Source of the DNA: Balamuthia mandrillaris
Lineage: Eukaryota; Discosea; Longamoebia; Balamuthiidae
Assembly (NCBI GenBank): GCA_031835245.1
Contig: JAVKOQ010000581.1
Span: forward strand, 1-26,137
Reading direction: 5' to 3'
DNA length: 26,137 bases
The translations under genes and the position numbers were made by a program. Positions 16,511 to 26,137 of the stretch are shown here, one piece after another. The notes beneath the pieces are model-generated. The model searched no databases. It saw only the letters and a list, made by a program, of their open reading frames with translations, and was not told where the DNA came from. Within the stretch, counting starts at the first letter, position 1; every line of letters starts with the position of its first letter.

Positions 16511-17619
16511 TTATAGCCAGATGAATTCAGCGGCAAGGGCAAGATGGTCAGAAGGATAGTCTTTGGCTGGAAGGCGTTGAGGAAACTTTAGCGCAGGTGG
16601 CAAAGGTATTTCCAGCAACCTGCAAGGGCGAAGTGTTTGGTGAGAGTACCAAATGTAGTCGATGGTCCGCAGCACTTCCTCTTCTCTCCTCTTATAAGTA
16701 GAATAAGGCTCTTCTCCAGTATTGTCGTAGGAAGAGTAGGCGCTCTTCAACTGAAAGGGGTTGTTTCGGCCGTTTCGAAAGTATTCACAAACGAGACTGG
16801 AAGGAACATCGTTGAAGTCCCCCACCACTACCAACGGAACCATTTCTTTCTCCTTTTCTTCTTCTTTGGCAAAGAGGCTTTGAACAAACTCCAAAAGGAG
16901 CATGCCTTGATTGTACCGCTGTTCTTCAAAGCCTGGTTTGGCTTTGAGATGGGTCATAGCCACGCAAACCTTTGGTCGTTGTGTTGTTGTGACTTCTGTG
17001 GCTGCTTTCAAACCAAGCACAATGACAATGGCCACTTGGGAAGACCCATTCCCATACTCTAGGCATCTGTGTTCCTCTAGCAATTCGAATCTATCCTTAT
17101 GAACAAACAAACAAACAAACAAACAAACAAACAAACAAACAAACAAACAAACAAACAAACAAACAAACAAACAAACAAACAAACAAACAAACAAACAAAC
17201 AAACAAACAAACAAACAAACAAACAAACAAACAAACATGAGTAAGCAGGCGCAAGGAAAGAAAGAAACGAACTTAAAAGAAGATCAAACGGATGATGCAA
17301 AGACGAACTTGCTAATTTTGTAAAAAAGAGCACACCCGTCGTTACCGTCGCCAACCTTCTTCTTGAATAAGCCGTTATAGCCTTTGTTATACCCGAGAAT
17401 AACAAAGCAGGAACATGAGAAACGGCAGAAACAAAGAAGACTCTCCCGGTCTAATAGGCCCCGCGTACGTACCTTCTTCCGTTAACGCCGACTCAAAGTA
17501 ATCGTAGTGGTCTACTTCCTGCAATAGACAAGTCAGAAAAACGTTTCCTGAAGATCAACTGCATAAATGCAAGAGATGAAGAGAACTGCAAAGAAGCAGA
17601 GAAAGCGCAGGAACAGAGG

Positions 17620-17661
<42 letters not shown>

Positions 17662-18003
17662 ACAAGAAGAAGGGCAACGAAGAGAAGAGAACGACGAAGA
17701 CCTCCAAACAGATTACATCTGGAGAGTGACGCGTGATCTCCTGTAGTAACATGCTCCGGCGGTAATCCCACGAGAGAACGGCTTCGTCTACGTGCGGAAA
17801 GGCATGAGCGTCACACAGACCATCTGCCAAAGTGTTCCATTGCAACACAGAAAACCCTTGTGCCCTGTCTCCACCTTCTTCTATCGATTTGCACAAGAAG
17901 ATGAGGAGAAGAATCAAAACTTCACTTGGGTTCGAAATAACTCACCACCCCCATAGCACGACACAAAACTGCGCGGCAACAGAGAAGCTTTCTTGTCTTC
18001 CAT
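16511..18003 (-). CDS. Nocturnin (CCR4-type EEP phosphatase/nuclease)
   Basis: Five exons read in phase: 18003-17946, 17880-17702, 17518-17473, 17381-17309 and 17090-16511, giving 311 aa. All introns are GT-AG. The protein follows nocturnin from end to end: QWNTLAD (Asn35), LEEVDHYDYF (metal-binding Glu80), EEGYNGLF, DGCALFYKISKFELLEE, VTHLKA-type AMTHLKAKPG, GDFNDVPSS, TIDYIWYS and the final YPSDHLALAAEF with the catalytic Asp-His pair. All EEP catalytic residues are present. Animal nocturnin removes the 2'-phosphate from NADP(H); the family was earlier described as a deadenylase. The N-terminus is short with no clear mitochondrial presequence. Intron 2 holds a (GA)n tract and intron 4 a long (CAAA)n tract. 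The start at 18003 is chosen because it gives a phase-compatible first exon. Confidence 0.85.
17102..17236. repeat. (CAAA)n tetranucleotide microsatellite in a nocturnin intron
   Basis: About 34 near-perfect CAAA units inside intron 4 of nocturnin (17091-17308). The coding strand reads TTTG. It produces long artefactual open frames on both strands. Confidence 0.95.
17621..17658. repeat. (GA)n microsatellite in a nocturnin intron
   Basis: About 19 GA units within intron 2 (17519-17701); CT on the coding strand. Confidence 0.9.
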
Positions 18004-18329
18004 CTTCGAAGTCAAGCAGAGAACTAAAGCGAGAGGCACTTATGCGCGTTGTTTTTATATGTGTTTGCTACGTCGGGCACTCAAACGACGAAAAGAAGAG
18101 GAAACGAAATAACTGAAATAAAAAAGAGAGAAACAGAAAGAACAAAGAAAAGAGAGAATGAGGGACAACCCCGCCCTCTCCCTCCTGTTCTTCTCAGTCT
18201 CCTTCTCTTTGTTTTTTTTTTAATACTTTGCAGTCCCGCTGCGGGTTCCGTCATCTAATTTTTACATCTCTATGTAGGAGTTCGGGCAAAAATAAAGGGG
18301 GAGAAAGAAAAAGGAGGAGGACGCAGAGC
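18004..18329. other. Intergenic spacer, nocturnin upstream and calmodulin-like 3' flank
   Basis: No coding sequence is supported. The left part is purine-rich and should contain the nocturnin promoter (minus strand); the right part is the 3' flank of the calmodulin-like gene. No strong TATA box was seen. Confidence 0.5.
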
Positions 18330-18779
18330 TTAGACGCTCATGAGGGTCTTGGCGAACTTGTAGTAGTTGATGCGACCAGAACCGTCAATCTCTGCGTCCT
18401 TGAGCATGGCGTCGGCCTCCTCCGGGGAAAGGGTCTCGCCAATGTTGGTGATCACGTGTCGGATTTCGGCAGCGCTGACGGTACCGGCGCCGTCCTTGTC
18501 AAAGACCTTAAAGGCGGCGATCACGTCCTCTTCTGTGCCGTTGTTCTCCAGCTTTCTGGCCATGATGGTAAGAAACTCGGGAAAGTCAATGTTGGCGTTG
18601 GCGGACTTGCCCATCTCGGAGAGGATCTCCTTAACCTCGGCGTTGGTGGGGCTAGTGCCAAGACTGCGCATCACGGTTCCAAGTTCGGAGGCCTTGATCT
18701 TGCCGTCAGAGTCCTTGTCAAACAGGGAGAAAGCTTCCTTGAACTCAGCAATCTGTTCCTCGCTCAGTTGTTCAACCAT
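18330..18779 (-). CDS. Divergent calmodulin-like EF-hand protein
   Basis: A single exon of 149 aa, the exact length of calmodulin, with the typical start ([20 protein letters not shown]). Four EF-hand loops can be placed. Loop 1 (21-32, [12 protein letters not shown]) is canonical. Loop 2 (57-68, [12 protein letters not shown]) has lost the first Asp and further ligands. Loop 3 (94-105, [12 protein letters not shown]) keeps positions 1, 3 and 12 but has Ala at 5. Loop 4 (130-141, [12 protein letters not shown]) has Glu at 1 and Lys at 12 and probably does not bind calcium. So one or two working sites are expected, more like a myosin light chain or a calmodulin-like protein than true calmodulin. 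It is divergent from GOT1, 447 bp away. Confidence 0.85.
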   Translation of the reverse strand: MVEQLSEEQIAEFKEAFSLFDKDSDGKIKASELGTVMRSLGTSPTNAEVKEILSEMGKSANANIDFPEFLTIMARKLENNGTEEDVIAAFKVFDKDGAGTVSAAEIRHVITNIGETLSPEEADAMLKDAEIDGSGRINYYKFAKTLMSV

Positions 18780-19226
18780 CTTCGACGAATAGGTGTTGCG
18801 TGTGTATGTGCACAGAAGAAAAAAAGGTAGCAGCAGCAGCAGGACTTTGTGTCGCTTTGTTTTGTTGTTGCTTCTCGTTGCAAAAAGGAGAAAAGTTTTT
18901 TTAAGTGCCGCAAATAAAAAGGCCGACTGAATAAGGAAACGGATCTTGGCGGGAAAATTTTGGCGGTAACCTTCCTTTCCCGCCATTTTTCTCCCAGCAC
19001 ACGTCAGCCTCAAACTCCGCCTGCTGGCGTCAGCCCCACTCATCTGATCTGCTTACGTGTACATTGCTGATGTGGCAATGGCCGCTCGTTTTTTGGTAGT
19101 GCCGCACAAAAAAAGAAAAAAGAAAAACAGAACAAAAAGGAGGAAGAGAAGAGAGGCGAGCAGCGTCCACGCAGTTTTTTTTTTGATCTTTTTGAGTGGG
19201 TGTTGTGTTAGTGGTGGTTTTCCAGG
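18780..19226. promoter_or_regulatory. Bidirectional promoter region, calmodulin-like gene and GOT1
   Basis: No gene is seen. It contains GGCGGGAAAA (18948-18957) and TTTCCCGCC (18976-18984), close to the E2F/DP consensus, in opposite orientations with a TTTTGGCGG between them. T-rich and A-rich tracts flank the two start codons. Regulation by a cell-cycle factor is only an inference from these matches. Confidence 0.4.
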
Positions 19227-19962
19227 ATGAATGAGGACAGCACGGGAAGCTATTTTTCTATCAGCGATAACCAAAAGATTGGCATCCTTTTGAGTGGATT
19301 TGGGCTGTTCTTCACGTTTTTTGGCGTTTTGCTGTTCTTCGATAGGGGCCTCCTCGCCATTGGCAACGTAAGTTGTTGGAAAGCGTCGCTTGGGAAGAGT
19401 GAGAGTGGTTCTCACTGTATATTTTTGTCTCTACAAAACAATTGCAGTTATTGTTCCTTGCTGGCGTGACATTGGTCATTGGCCCACACAAGACCTTCCT
19501 TTTCTTCTTCCAGAGAAGGAAGATTGTTGGCACCATTTGCTTCCTGGGAGGCATTATGCTGGTCATCTTAGGCTATACCTTCATTGGCATGCTCATAGAG
19601 GGCTTTGGCTTTGCTAACTTGTTTGGGTATGCCCGTTGCTCTTCTCTTGTTTCTTCTTGCTTCTCTCTTCACTGTTCTCTCGTCTCTCGTCCCTCGTCCC
19701 TCGTCCCTCTTCTTCCCTGTCTCTGCCCCTTCTCGCCTCCAATACTGACACCGTGCCACACTAGCGATTTTATGCCAGTGGTTGTGTCTTTCGCCAGGAG
19801 GATGCCCATCTTGGGCACCCTGTTGGACCTGCCTGGCATTCGTCACGTGCGTTCCTTTCCTGTAGAACTCGCTTTCTCTGTTCACGATCAAGCTGATCTT
19901 TCGTTTCAACTTTACTGCAGGTTGTGGATAGGATAGTGGAGTCAAGACGATTGCCTGTGTAA
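19227..19962 (+). CDS. GOT1: GOT1 vesicle-transport membrane protein
   Basis: Four exons, 19227-19367, 19448-19626, 19765-19846 and 19921-19962, all with GT-AG introns and in phase, give 147 aa, close to the usual 138-140. The match to GOT1 runs throughout: SDNQKIGILLSGFGLFFTFFG, LLFFDRGLLAIGN, LAGVTLVIGPHKTFLFFFQRRK, GTICFLGGIMLVILGYTFIGM, FMPVVVSFARRMPILGTLLDLPGI and the short tail VVDRIVESRRLPV. Four membrane segments are evident. In yeast and animals GOT1 works in ER-Golgi traffic and associates with COPII vesicles. It is convergent with the CDK gene (198 bp between stops). Confidence 0.92.
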
Positions 19963-20043
19963 GAGGAACAGAACCAACACTTAGAACGCGAAGCGAAAAA
20001 AAAAGAAAACACCAAGGCAGTGGCAGAGAGGTCATATTTTTTG

Positions 20044-20053
20044 TTTATTTATT
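20044..20053 (-). terminator. Overlapping AATAAA signals downstream of the CDK gene
   Basis: The minus strand reads AATAAATAAA about 110 bp past the CDK stop (20160-20162), a suitable position for its poly(A) signal. Confidence 0.45.
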
Positions 20054-20159
20054 TATAGTTGTGGAGATTTTTTCTACAGCACAAGAAAGACTCTCCCGCA
20101 ACAAAGGGAAAAATAAGAGAATTATTCGCAATGAAGCACGGAAAGACTTACAAAAAGGG

Positions 20160-22367
20160 TTAAATGTGATCTCCGCCAGAGCGTCTTCTTCCATCTCCAA
20201 GAGTGGAACTGTTGCTAACGCTTCCCAATAGCGAAGAAGAGGACGCAGAGTGGCGACTTCCACTGCTGCCGCCTCGGCTGCTGTTGGAAGGACCCATGAT
20301 AGAAGGTCTACGTTCTCTGTTGAAGATGGAATCGCCAAACGCCTCTCCAAACCGTTCGTTGTGAGCCAAGTGCCGCCGTTGCCTGGTTTCCTGAAGCTCT
20401 GAGTGTTTGTATTCACGTCAGGAAGAGAGCAAACAAAAGAAAGGAGAAAGGAGAGCAAGAAGGCGTACCTTGAGGCTGTCTCGTGCGGCGATATCCAGTA
20501 TCATGGCTAGACTTGGGAGGAAAGGAAGGCATCATGTCAGGCGCTTTTGGCAATGGCGAGGAGGAAAAGTAAGGGTGGTTCAATGCTTCATGAGCAGTTA
20601 GCCTCTTTGTTGGGTTATAGGTGAGCAGCTTGTTAAGAAGATCAATGCCCTCTCGCGACACGAACTTGAACTTCCGCTCCAGATTGTTGTAGGGTTGGTT
20701 TGGCAGCGATATCTTCTTCACGTGGGGCAACTTGGAGAATCCAGGCCTGTTTGCGGAAAGGGGTTGTTAAAGAAGGGAGAAACAACGCAGGAAGAATAAA
20801 GAAGCAGAAAGAAACCATATTTTATCATTGGCAGTGCCCAAGAGGTCAAAGATGCATTGAATTTGTTCCAGCTCAGTCTTGCCAGGCAAAAACGGCTCGT
20901 TCAACAGCAACTCTCCAAATATACACCCGACCGCCCACATGTCCACTTGGTTTTTTTTTCAACCATTCAAAGAACGCAAGACGACTCGTCAGCAAACAAA
21001 CAACACAACAATGTAAACAACTAAAAAGAAGAGAAAGCAAACCAGCAACAGTATAGGTCGTATCTCCCAAAAGCAACTCTGGAGCACGATACCACAGCGT
21101 GACCACTTTGGGTGTCATTGGCTGGATTGGCTCCCCAAATATCCGCGCCAAGCCATAGTCGCATAACTTGAGTTCTCCTCTATTGCTGAACAGCAGATTC
21201 GATAACTTCAGGTCTCTATGTTTATTAACATGCGATGTTTGCCAGTTAAAGCAGAGGTAATGAAGGAAGAACAGCTATAACAAAGAGGTAAAGAATCCTG
21301 TAGATTACCTGTGAATGAAAAAGTTGTCGTGCATGTAGGCGATGGCCCGAAGTAGCTGCCGCAGAAGGCATTTCACTTCAGACTCGGAAAACGGTTTCTT
21401 CATGTTGTCAATGAGACCAGCGAGGTCATGTTCCACGTATTCAAACACTAAAAACATTCTGTTTTTTTTTAACATTCACCAGTATTAGAGCAGAGAGCAG
21501 AGAGCAGAGAAGAGCTAGCAGGACGGAACGCACGAGTCAAGTCTGTTGCCAACAACGACGTCAAGCAACTGGACAACGTTGGGATGGTTGAGCTCCTTGA
21601 GGATGGAGATCTCTCGCAGGCATGTGATAGGAATGCCGTCTCTCTCTCGCTCCATTCGTACCTTCTTCAGCGCAACAATTCTTCCTGTTCGCCTGTCCCT
21701 TCCTTTAACTATGCATTTGCCAAAAACTCGATCAGCGAAGAGACAGAGAAAACGGGACAGCAATTGAAGAACTGAAGCAAAAGAGAACGAGAGAAGGCCA
21801 GAGCTAGCAGCATTGAAGCAGAGAACGAGAGAACGAGAGAAGAGGAGAAACAAAGAACGTACAAACAACGCCATAGGTGCCCTCTCCTATGCGATCCAAC
21901 TTCTCGTATTGTTCTACGGAACGGCACTGACCGTACAGAGAGCGACGAACATAGCTGCGCAGCGCCTCAGCCGCTCCTCGCTGCGAACTTCCGCCTCGGC
22001 TCGGAGAAGAGGCTGCAGAAGAAGAGCTTCGTTCCAAATCTTCGCTGCTCTCGCTTTGATGTTTTCTCTTTCTCTGCGAGCCGGAGGAAGCTGGAGCTAC
22101 AAACCGAGTAGAGGAGGAAGAGGAGGAAGAATAGGAGGAACGCCTCGGGGCAGGTGCCTCAAAGATGCTGGCCAGCGTGAGGGGCTCTTCGGCGGGTGCC
22201 TCTTCCAAACCGGCTGGCTGCACCAAGGGCCGAACGATGGGAGCAGAGGTCCGTCGGCTGTTGTGCGTTCGTTGTCTTTTGTTGTGTTGTGGCTGGGTGG
22301 CTCTCAGCGTTGCCCCTACCGGAGGAGGAGGAGGAGGAGGAGGTGCCTCTCTCGAATCTTTGTTCAT
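20160..22367 (-). CDS. CDK10/CDK11-type cyclin-dependent kinase
   Basis: Seven exons join in phase: 22367-21863, 21708-21534, 21458-21309, 21215-21043, 20945-20816, 20746-20469 and 20398-20160, giving 549 aa. Residues 1-150 are low complexity (poly-Pro, poly-Ser, basic patches). The kinase domain follows: [21 protein letters not shown] (Gly loop 161-168), Lys183 in VALKK, PITCLRE (195-201) as the cyclin-contact helix, [10 protein letters not shown] (Asp278), CDYGLAR where most kinases have [18 protein letters not shown], then [14 protein letters not shown] and [16 protein letters not shown] lies between CDK11's PITSLRE and CDK10's PISSLRE; PGKTE and the C-lobe fit CDK11 somewhat better. CDK11 acts in splicing and transcription, CDK10 with cyclin M. 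A Ser/Gly-rich tail ends the protein. Confidence 0.88.
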
Positions 22368-22530
22368 CTTTCTTTCTTTCTTTCTTTTTCTTTAGTCGAA
22401 AAAAATAGTTGATGGTGGTTGGAGTCGAAATGGGGTACCCTCACCGGCCGGGTTCGACTCCCGTTAGTAACATGTTTGTTATTTTTTGTGGACACAACAA
22501 AAAAATAAAGAAAAGAAGAAAGAAGAAAGA
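22368..22530. promoter_or_regulatory. Short bidirectional promoter between the CDK gene and RRP8
   Basis: Only 163 bp separate the two divergent start codons. The spacer has a (CTTT)n tract next to the CDK gene and an A-rich tract before RRP8. It contains GGGTTCGACTCCC, a good match to a pol III B box, but no complete tRNA fold. Confidence 0.55.
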
Positions 22531-23739
22531 ATGAGGGCACGAACGATGAGCAAAACAAATGGTTGGGAGCTCGTGGCGGTACCTTCCTGGGACACGGCTG
22601 AGGACGACGGCGGAAAAGACGCACCGGTGTTCCAGTTAGCGAAGGAGCTGCCGCCCGATCATCCACAGCAGCAGCAACGGAGCAATAAAAAGCGGAAGCG
22701 AAAGCGGAACAGGAAGCACGAGAGTCAACAACCCGAACAGACAACAAAGGCAAAAGGAGAGGACGCCAGGGCGTCCCCTGCCAAAGCAGAAGCAGAAGCA
22801 AAAGAAGAGGCTGCCCAGAAGAAGAGAGAACCCAAACGAAGGAAGACGGTAGAGAAGAAGCAAAAGAGCGGAAACTCCAACAAACAGCAAAACCAAGTCG
22901 CTGCAGCTTCTCCTCCAAAGAGAAAAGGACCGCCGCTACCTCAACAACAACAACAACAACAACAAAAACCACCAACACAACAGCAAAAGCAAAAGCAACA
23001 ACAGCCACAAAAACGACAACAAAACCCAAAACAACAACCAAAGAAGCAAACTGCTCTTTCGTCCAGGCCTGGAGCCACAACAGCAGCAGCGGGAGGTGCT
23101 CCTCCTCCGATGACCGCCCTCCAACAAAAGCTCTACCAGAAGCTACGCGGCTCTCGTTTTCGTTGGCTCAACGAGCAGCTCTACTCGGTGAGCGGGGACG
23201 AGGCCAAGCGTCTTTTTGACGAGAACCCTGACTACTTTCAGGAGTATCACAGTGGCTTTTCGGAGCAGGTCTCCTCCTGGCCTGTTAATCCTGTGGATCA
23301 GATCATACGTTCGTTGGAAGAAGAAGGAGAGGACGAAGAGAAAGGAGCCAAGGGAAAGAGGCAGAAACGAAAGAAGAAGCAGAAGAAGTTGTGCATTGCC
23401 GATTTTGGATGCGGAGAGGCAAAGATTGGGGCTACCTTAGGCAAAAAGCACACCGTCTATTCATTTGACTTGGTGGCTGTCAATGAGCACGTTACTGCTT
23501 GTGATATTGCCAATGTAACCTCCCTTGCTCTCTATCTCAACTCTCTCCCTCTCCTTTCTGTCGGTTTTTTGAGCTCTCTATCTTTTTATCTATTGGTATT
23601 AACTAACTCAAATAAACAAAAAACAAAGGTACCACTGGAAAATGAGTCTGTCGATGTTGCTATCTTTTGTCTTTCGTTGATGGGATCCAACTTTATGGAC
23701 TTTTTGGAAGAGGCACACCGCGTATTGAAACCAGGGTTC

Positions 23740-23779
<40 letters not shown>

Positions 23780-24078
23780 CTAATAATTACCTTTCCAAAC
23801 AAAGTGGACGTCTGAAGATAGCAGAAGTTAAATCAAGATTTGGAAGTCCAGCACGAGTAAAACAATTTCAACAAGCATTGCATTCATTGGGTTTCGACTT
23901 GTTAGAGGAGGTGAGCTCTATCCTCTTCTCTTCTATATTATTATTCCTTGCAAACACTTACATTTGTCGATAGGATGATAGCAATAAGATGTTTGTCCGA
24001 ATGGAGCTCAACAAAAGCGATAGAGAAAGCGTGAAAGTGGACTTTCAACTCAATGTTTGCCGATACAAGAAACGTTAA
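22531..24078 (+). CDS. RRP8: RRP8/nucleomethylin rRNA m1A methyltransferase
   Basis: Four exons, 22531-23514, 23629-23735, 23805-23910 and 23974-24078, join in phase with GT-AG introns to give 433 aa. I chose the ATG at 22531; a second in-frame ATG at 22546 is possible. Residues 1 to about 200 are Lys/Gln-rich and disordered, with basic stretches suited to nucleolar targeting. The methyltransferase domain begins about residue 203: TALQQKLYQKLRGSRFRWLN, DYFQEYHSGFSEQVSSWPVNP, ADFGCGEAKIG (SAM motif I, Asp291), VPLENESVDVAIFCLSLMG, FLEEAHRVLKPGGRLKIAEV and the Cys-Arg-Tyr-Lys-Lys-Arg end. RRP8 methylates adenine in 25S/28S rRNA. A Lys/Glu-rich insert lies just before motif I. Intron 2 starts with a (TC)n tract. 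It converges on the RasGEF gene with 101 bp between stops. Confidence 0.92.
23743..23776. repeat. (TC)n microsatellite in RRP8 intron 2
   Basis: About 17 TC units that begin within 10 bp of the 5' splice site; CT on the coding strand. Confidence 0.9.
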
Positions 24079-24179
24079 CCAAGAGCAGCTGAAAAACGAG
24101 GGCGTAAGTCGAGGAAAAGATGGCATAGAAACAACAAAAAAAACTGGTTATTTTAAAATACTAAACTATGAAACAACAC

Positions 24180-25955
24180 TTATTTCCTTCTGTTGGAGGC
24201 GTCAATACACTGGGACTTCTTCATGGAAGAGATACCCCACAGAGACTCCTCCGACTCGAAGCGAACATTCCTCAAGTAAGCATAGAGTTCAGAGTTCCTC
24301 CGTATGACGTTCTTCTGCTTTCGCTGCAACACGTAAATCTCATAGAGGATCTTGCCCCAAAGTTGCAACTTGCACAAGTTAAGCCTGCCAGATGGAAGCA
24401 CCGTTGGGTTCTCGTTGATGGCGGTCAAGTACTTGGCGTAAATACCAGCAAACGGGATGACCAACGCTGGTAGCTTGTTGTTGCTTTCGTCCTCTTCCTC
24501 TTCTTCGTTTGCTTCTTCTGTCCCTTCTTCGTTGTTGTGGTTGATGTCTTCGTTGTTGTTGTTGTTGGGGACCTCTCCTGCATCTTCTTCCGTTGTGGTT
24601 GTCACATCCGAAAGAGTTTTTGCTTTGTCGGAAGAAGTTTGAAGCACGCGGGTGGATGAAGATGGCAGCTGAACACGGTTAAACTGACTTCTTTCCAATC
24701 TTCTGACTTCCTTATGAATAAGCTCCTTGTAGATCTTGTCGTTCTTGTTGGTCTCAGAGAAGAACATCTGCGCCTTCATGCGTTCGTAGGCGACGATCAG
24801 CTTCGAGGGCAGCTCCTTGAGAAGAGGTTCAACTGCTCTGGCGGCCACCTGTAAGTTCAACCCGCAAAGAATGGCCATCGTCGTCGCAAAGTTGCGCATC
24901 TCCATGCATTTCTATTTGTTTGAGTTGTTAAGAATGAGAAGGGAGACAAAGAGAAGATAAGAGAGGAAACAGAAGACAGAAGTGAGAGCAAGCGTACATC
25001 GGCAACAGCAATAAACTTGGCGATAACTTTGGCCTGACTCTTGTGGGTGATGACCTGAGTGGCTACCCAAAAGCTGATCTTGTTGTAATTGTCGGAGAGT
25101 GGTTTGAGGGTGTTCACAATGTCTCTCAACAGCTCGGTCGGTTCTATCCTACAAAACAGCTCAAACTCCATTCGAGTGAGCTCCTTCGCAAGGTCATTGA
25201 CTTTAAGCTTCGTCAACGAGAGAGAGAGCGAAGAGGGCGCAGAATGAGACGATGAAGTGTCCGACTTTTTGTGGTTTGAGCCACCGCCAGAGCGAACAGG
25301 AGTAGACGGGTTATAAGATGAGGAAGGAGAGTCGAAAAGCGGATTCGGACGATGCCGATGTTGTTGCAGCGCAGAAGAAAGGAACGCACCAGTGGGCGAG
25401 GTTGAAGGGATTGACATGGAGGCATGCTTGTCTCGGACGGTGATGTGGCTTCCGTTTGCACGAGTAGATGAAGTGGGAGAACAAATGGTATAAGTAGAAT
25501 GAGAAGACTTGGCTCTGTTGGCGAGTAAAGAGGCCTCAGTGATGGTTCCACCGGCAGCAATATTCCTAGGTTTGATGTTGTGTCCTCGAGGACTGATGCA
25601 AGCAGGTATCTTCACGTTGGTGTTGTTTGTCGAGATAGAAGAGGAAGGAGAAGAAACAGAAGACAGATCCAATGAGTGAACCTGAGAAGAGGCAGCAGAG
25701 GAAGAAGCAGAAGAGGGAAGCTTCATGGCCTTGGCAGCTGCATTTCTCTTCTGGTTGGTGCCAGAGAGAGCCCATACTTTCATGCGGATGAAGCGAGACT
25801 CCTCCTTGAGAGAGTCCTTCTGCATGCGTTGGGTAAGCCGGAAGAGCAACTTGTGGTAGGGTTGAGTCTCCCATGGCAACAAACTCACCCATTCTTGTAG
25901 GAAATAAGCCAAACGACGGCTGCGCGTAGGTTTTTGCAGCAATGGTTAATGACTG

Positions 25956-25986
<31 letters not shown>

Positions 25987-26137
25987 ACAAACCGAAGGTG
26001 GATCAACTGCTCTCGTTCCAAGTCCAGGTCTCTGTTCCAGGGCTTCAATCTTCTGTCTCTCATTCCTTCCACTTTCAACATCTCTCGTTGCCTCTTCTCC
26101 TCCAACCGCGCATTCTCATAAGAACTCTGCATCGTTG
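24180..26137 (-). CDS. RasGEF (CDC25-type) protein, 5' end outside window
   Basis: Three exons are visible: 26137-25993 (partial), 25919-24998 and 24911-24180, joined by GT-AG introns in phase, about 600 aa in view. The first part (LIHLRRRLAYFLQEWVSLLP) resembles the end of a RasGEF N-terminal domain. About 200 residues of Ser/Thr/Asn/Pro-rich linker follow. The CDC25 domain starts at LAKELTRMEFELFCRIEPTEL and continues with NKISFWVATQVI, AKFIAVADKCMEMRNFATTMAILCGL, LPALVIPFAGIYAKYLTAINENP, LNLCKLQLWGKILYEIYVLQ and the helix before the stop. It should load GTP on a Ras-type GTPase at the membrane; the target cannot be told. A Glu/Asn-rich acidic insert of about 70 residues interrupts the catalytic domain. 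The ATG at 26130-26132 may be internal. Confidence 0.85.
25960..25985. repeat. (GA)n microsatellite in a RasGEF intron
   Basis: About 13 GA units next to the 5' splice site of the intron 25920-25992; CT on the coding strand. Confidence 0.9.

Noticed and set aside
17101-17236. CRISPR-like regular repeat
   Set aside because: The unit is a 4-bp tandem repeat with no spacers.
17097-17405. Open frames of repeating CLFV and NKQT on both strands
   Set aside because: Artefacts of the (CAAA)n microsatellite inside a nocturnin intron.
22408-22472. Possible tRNA gene: B-box-like GGGTTCGACTCCC with a partly pairing acceptor stem (GTTGATG/TAGTAAC)
   Set aside because: Only about 65 nt are available, too short for D and anticodon arms. 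No anticodon stem could be drawn and the A box is poor.

Overview
The window looks like nuclear DNA from a unicellular eukaryote. It carries spliced genes with short GT-AG introns (69-218 bp), eukaryote-only genes (nocturnin, GOT1, a CDK10/11-type kinase, RRP8, a CDC25-type RasGEF, a calmodulin-like protein), TATA boxes, AATAAA signals, and many homopolymer tracts and microsatellites. A RasGEF together with Ser/Asn/Gln/Pro-rich tracts is compatible with an amoebozoan or a relative of the opisthokonts, but this placement is a weak guess. I derived the exon joins below by hand from GT-AG sites and reading phase; no transcript data were available.

Layout. (1) 1-7802 is repeat-rich. It holds a Crypton-like tyrosine-recombinase element (first gene open at the left edge, second gene with a Myb/SANT-like domain), an array of units that each begin with a small hairpin, a candidate solo LTR, about 0.55 kb of pure-pyrimidine DNA, and a second, shortened copy of the element ending beside a telomere-like CCTAACCCTAACC. 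(2) 7803-12060 holds a cysteine-rich, granulin-like secreted protein with two reading-frame offsets, a two-exon PH-domain protein with NPF/DPF endocytic motifs, and a small secreted peptide candidate. (3) 12180-16282 is a tandem cluster of three intronless secreted SIMPL-domain (DUF541) genes whose promoters share four ordered elements; two copies are identical over 260 bp. (4) 16511-26137 is a dense run of housekeeping and signalling genes: nocturnin (-), calmodulin-like (-), GOT1 (+), CDK10/11-like (-), RRP8 (+), RasGEF (-, 5' end off the window).

No single pathway links the genes. The SIMPL cluster is the only clear functional block. The other genes sit in convergent or divergent pairs with 100-450 bp spacers. 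The points most worth a second look are the Crypton-like element with its Myb-like companion gene, the hairpin-headed repeat array, the shared SIMPL promoter module with gene conversion and possible bacterial ancestry, and intron microsatellites that place pyrimidines on the coding strand.
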